NCBI GenBank assembly: GCA_003511945.1 | Contig: DOJA01000071.1 | Coordinates: 1-8,179 of the forward strand | Source: Phycisphaerales bacterium | GTDB taxonomy: Bacteria; Planctomycetota; Phycisphaerae; Phycisphaerales; UBA1924 | Length of the DNA: 8,179 nucleotides | Direction: 5' to 3' | Part shown: piece by piece, positions 6,411-8,179 of the stretch | Position numbering within the stretch: the stretch's first letter is position 1 | How the letters are laid out: each line of letters begins with the position of its first letter | The notes under the pieces: generated by a model | The model's input: only the letters and a program-made list of their open reading frames with translations | What the model was told of the DNA's origin: nothing | The model's database searches: none | Translations under genes and position numbers: made by a program

Positions 6411-8179
6411 CGACCGCTCCCGGGGGGCGTCGCGCCCAGTTCGATCAAGTACGACCCCAGCGCCCGCGGGCCCCCCGAACCCGTCCACGCCCGCACCAGC
6501 ACGCCCTCTCGCTCGACGATGCGGCGCGCGATGTCTTGCGTCACGCGCGGGTCGTACCACCCGTCGCGGGTCAGGCGCTCGACCTCGTCCAGATCCACGA
6601 GCACATGCGTGACCCCGGTCCCACGCAGGTCGGCCAGCGCCGCGCCCAGCTCGCCCCCGTGGCGGTCCAGCGCGTCCCCCAGCGGGGAGCGGTCCCATGT
6701 CGTGTGGTACCGCACCGGGGCCGCAAAGTACAGTGGCGTGGAATCGCCCAGCAAGTACACCCGCGCCCCCGGCAGCGCCAGATTCACAAACGCCACGGGC
6801 GGCAGCTCCCCTCCGATCCCCCACTGCTCGCGCTGCGCTTCGGGCGTCAAACCCGGCACCGGCTCCGCGAGCGCCGCGCCGGTGATCGCCGCCACGCCCC
6901 CGATCAGCGCCGCGTTGGGCGCCCCCGCGTTCTCCGCCAGGAACCCGCGCACGCTCGCCAGCGCCAGTGCCGAGGCGCTCAGCACGCCTGCGCCCAGCGC
7001 CACGCGCTCGCTCCGCGCGCGCAGCGCGTCGAGCGCCAGCGCGACGAGCAGCACGCCCGGCGCGACCATCGCCAGCAGGAATCGGGACTGCAGGTGCCCC
7101 ACGGTCAGCCAGCACAGGACCTGGACCCCCATCGCCACCGCCAGCGGCCAGGCCGTCGCGCGGGTCCGCGCGCTCAGCACCGCGACGATTCCCGACGCCG
7201 TCGCCAGCAGCGGGAACAGCGCCCACTGCGGGTGCAGCACGCCCCGTTGTGCGCCCAGGAGCAGGCCCACACGCTCGACCGCGCCCGCGCTCTCGTGGTG
7301 CCCCAGCGACCACCGCGCGACCTCCGCCCCGCTCCAGTGGGCAGAGCCGAGCAGCCCGGTCATGTACGGGAACACAGGATTGCCGCCCTCCAGCGCGTTG
7401 CGCACAAGCCAGGGCGCGAGCATCACCACCCCTGCCGCGCACCCGCCGGCGAGCATCGCGCCCCACCGGCGCACCGGCGCGTGCCACACCAGCAGCACGC
7501 CCACCGGCAGTCCCGCCATGAAGAACGCCGTCGGCTTGGCCCCGCAGGCCGCGCCGATCAGCACGCCGCAGATGAGCCCCCGGCGAGCGGGGCCGCGCGT
7601 CGGGTCCATCGCCACCCCGATCGCTACCGCCAGCAGCAGGAGCACGAAGCCCTCGTTGTACGCGCTCGAGCCGGTCACCACGACCCACGGCACGCCCAGG
7701 ACGATGGCCGCTGAGGATGCGCCGATCCACGCCCCCCCCGGACCCCCCGGGGCCGTCAGAACCTGCGCCGCCCGCCCCAGCGCGACCGCCGCGCCCAGCG
7801 TGACGATCGCGTGGAGCATCTGGGCGCTGTGCACCGCCAGTCCCGGCCCTGCAACAAAGGCACCGGGCGCCCGCGGCCCGCGCATCGCGCCCAGGTGGGT
7901 GAAGGCCGCCTCGCCGAACGAGGGCAGCCACGAGTACGCGTTGTGCGCGAGCGGCACGATCCGCCCACCCTCCAGCCACTCCCTGGGCAACTGGAGGTGG
8001 TACGAGAGCACATCGAACCCGTGCGCTTCGGACCGCCACAGCGTCCCCGGGGGCGCGCACGCCGCCGCCACGATCACAGCCAGCGCCGGCAGGACGAGCA
8101 GCACCGTCGGGGGCATCGGTCCACCGGTCCAGCGTCCCGGCTCCATGCCGCGCCGGAGATGCACCAGCAGCACCACGCC
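6407..8179 (-). CDS. GT-C type membrane glycosyltransferase (PMT/ArnT-like), 5' end beyond the window
   Basis: At least 590 residues; positions here count from a GTG at 8176. The frame stays open to the right edge. The first visible residues (VVLLVHLRRG) look like the end of a membrane helix, so the true start probably lies outside the window. A helix (23-40) leads into an external loop, GFDVLSYHL (53-61), where Asp55 fits the acidic catalytic or metal residue of GT-C enzymes. Later family-like marks are AYNEG (172-176), GAACGAKPTA (208-217), PWLVRN followed by GNPVFP (255-270) and QSRFLLAM (363-370). About ten or eleven hydrophobic segments end near 440, followed by a soluble domain (about 445-589) that includes LLGDSTPLYF. 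Such enzymes move a sugar from a polyprenyl-phosphate donor to lipid or protein on the outer face of the inner membrane. Donor and acceptor cannot be told. It is the first visible gene of the operon with the flippase-like gene and nadE. Confidence 0.82.
   Translation of the reverse strand, partial: GVVLLVHLRRGMEPGRWTGGPMPPTVLLVLPALAVIVAAACAPPGTLWRSEAHGFDVLSYHLQLPREWLEGGRIVPLAHNAYSWLPSFGEAAFTHLGAMRGPRAPGAFVAGPGLAVHSAQMLHAIVTLGAAVALGRAAQVLTAPGGPGGAWIGASSAAIVLGVPWVVVTGSSAYNEGFVLLLLAVAIGVAMDPTRGPARRGLICGVLIGAACGAKPTAFFMAGLPVGVLLVWHAPVRRWGAMLAGGCAAGVVMLAPWLVRNALEGGNPVFPYMTGLLGSAHWSGAEVARWSLGHHESAGAVERVGLLLGAQRGVLHPQWALFPLLATASGIVAVLSARTRATAWPLAVAMGVQVLCWLTVGHLQSRFLLAMVAPGVLLVALALDALRARSERVALGAGVLSASALALASVRGFLAENAGAPNAALIGGVAAITGAALAEPVPGLTPEAQREQWGIGGELPPVAFVNLALPGARVYLLGDSTPLYFAAPVRYHTTWDRSPLGDALDRHGGELGAALADLRGTGVTHVLVDLDEVERLTRDGWYDPRVTQDIARRIVEREGVLVRAWTGSGGPRALGSYLIELGATPPGSGR
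6417..6421 (-). promoter_or_regulatory. Ribosome binding site of the flippase-like gene
   Basis: On the minus strand GGGAG lies six bases before the GTG at 6410, within the last codons of the glycosyltransferase gene. It supports a GTG start in the GTGA stop/start overlap. Confidence 0.6.

Noticed and set aside
6320..7740. C8 homopolymers in the flippase-like gene (6320-6327) and glycosyltransferase (7732-7739), with others in nadE, as phase-variation tracts
   Set aside because: At this GC content a few eight-base C runs are expected by chance in 8 kb, and the frames are intact. Without read-level length variation there is no support for switching.
6411..8060. Frame of the flippase-like gene continuing upstream through the glycosyltransferase region as one 890-residue protein
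   Set aside because: The upstream part is Gly/Arg/Ala-rich shadow. The other frame shows a coherent multi-helix glycosyltransferase, and the GTGA junction with Shine-Dalgarno marks the true start at 6410.
1..8179. CTAG is also absent
   Set aside because: TA-containing words are rare here in general (only about seven CTA triplets), so about two copies would be expected. CTAG is also scarce in many bacteria. This is not strong evidence, unlike ACGT, whose component words are all common.
1..8179. Mobile elements, CRISPR arrays, tRNA or rRNA genes, defence or biosynthetic clusters
   Set aside because: No spaced direct repeats, transposase or integrase motifs, or RNA gene signatures were seen on either strand. 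The six genes account for nearly all the sequence.

Overview
This is a very GC-rich window (about 70% or more by eye). It is almost fully coding and shows tight bacterial operon packing. It holds six protein-coding genes, with no RNA genes, CRISPR array, transposase, integrase or phage gene. The HIT protein and overall style recall Planctomycetota, perhaps Phycisphaerae, but that is an impression from protein character and base composition, not a search result.

Layout, left to right. (1) Bases 1-35 hold a C-rich seven-base tandem repeat that probably runs off the left edge. (2) A leftward two-gene operon occupies 1967 to 37: a HIT-family nucleotide hydrolase/phosphorylase, then an exported lipoprotein alpha/beta hydrolase of the DUF900 type, joined by an ATGA stop/start overlap. 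(3) A 66-bp divergent control region (1968-2033). (4) Rightward pepA (2034-3548), an M17 leucyl aminopeptidase with all metal and catalytic residues. (5) An 18-bp gap between converging genes. (6) A leftward operon from the right edge to 3567: a polytopic GT-C glycosyltransferase cut by the window edge, a membrane protein resembling the LPG-synthase transmembrane/flippase family (joined by a GTGA overlap), and a glutamine-dependent NAD+ synthetase NadE with a GTG start nine bases after the preceding stop. The first two genes look like a lipid-linked glycan or surface-modification pair. nadE is metabolic and probably only shares their transcript. HIT, PepA and NadE are housekeeping functions (nucleotide turnover, peptide turnover, NAD supply).

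The most striking signal is not a gene. The tetranucleotide ACGT does not occur anywhere in the 8179 bases, although base composition alone predicts about twenty. Codon choice bends around it in all six genes. Every Asp/Asn/His/Tyr codon followed by a Val codon (22 of 22 by hand count) ends in T, while these codons otherwise end in C (in pepA, 31 of 34 Asp codons are GAC). This points to strong avoidance of, or mutational loss from, a palindromic ACGT site, as under an ACGT-specific restriction-modification or DNA-modification system elsewhere in the genome. Secondary points are a 15-bp in-frame tandem repeat that puts a Gly/Ser/Cys pentapeptide repeat into NadE, a G-rich quadruplex-like run just after the pepA start, and a HIT start codon without a Shine-Dalgarno sequence.
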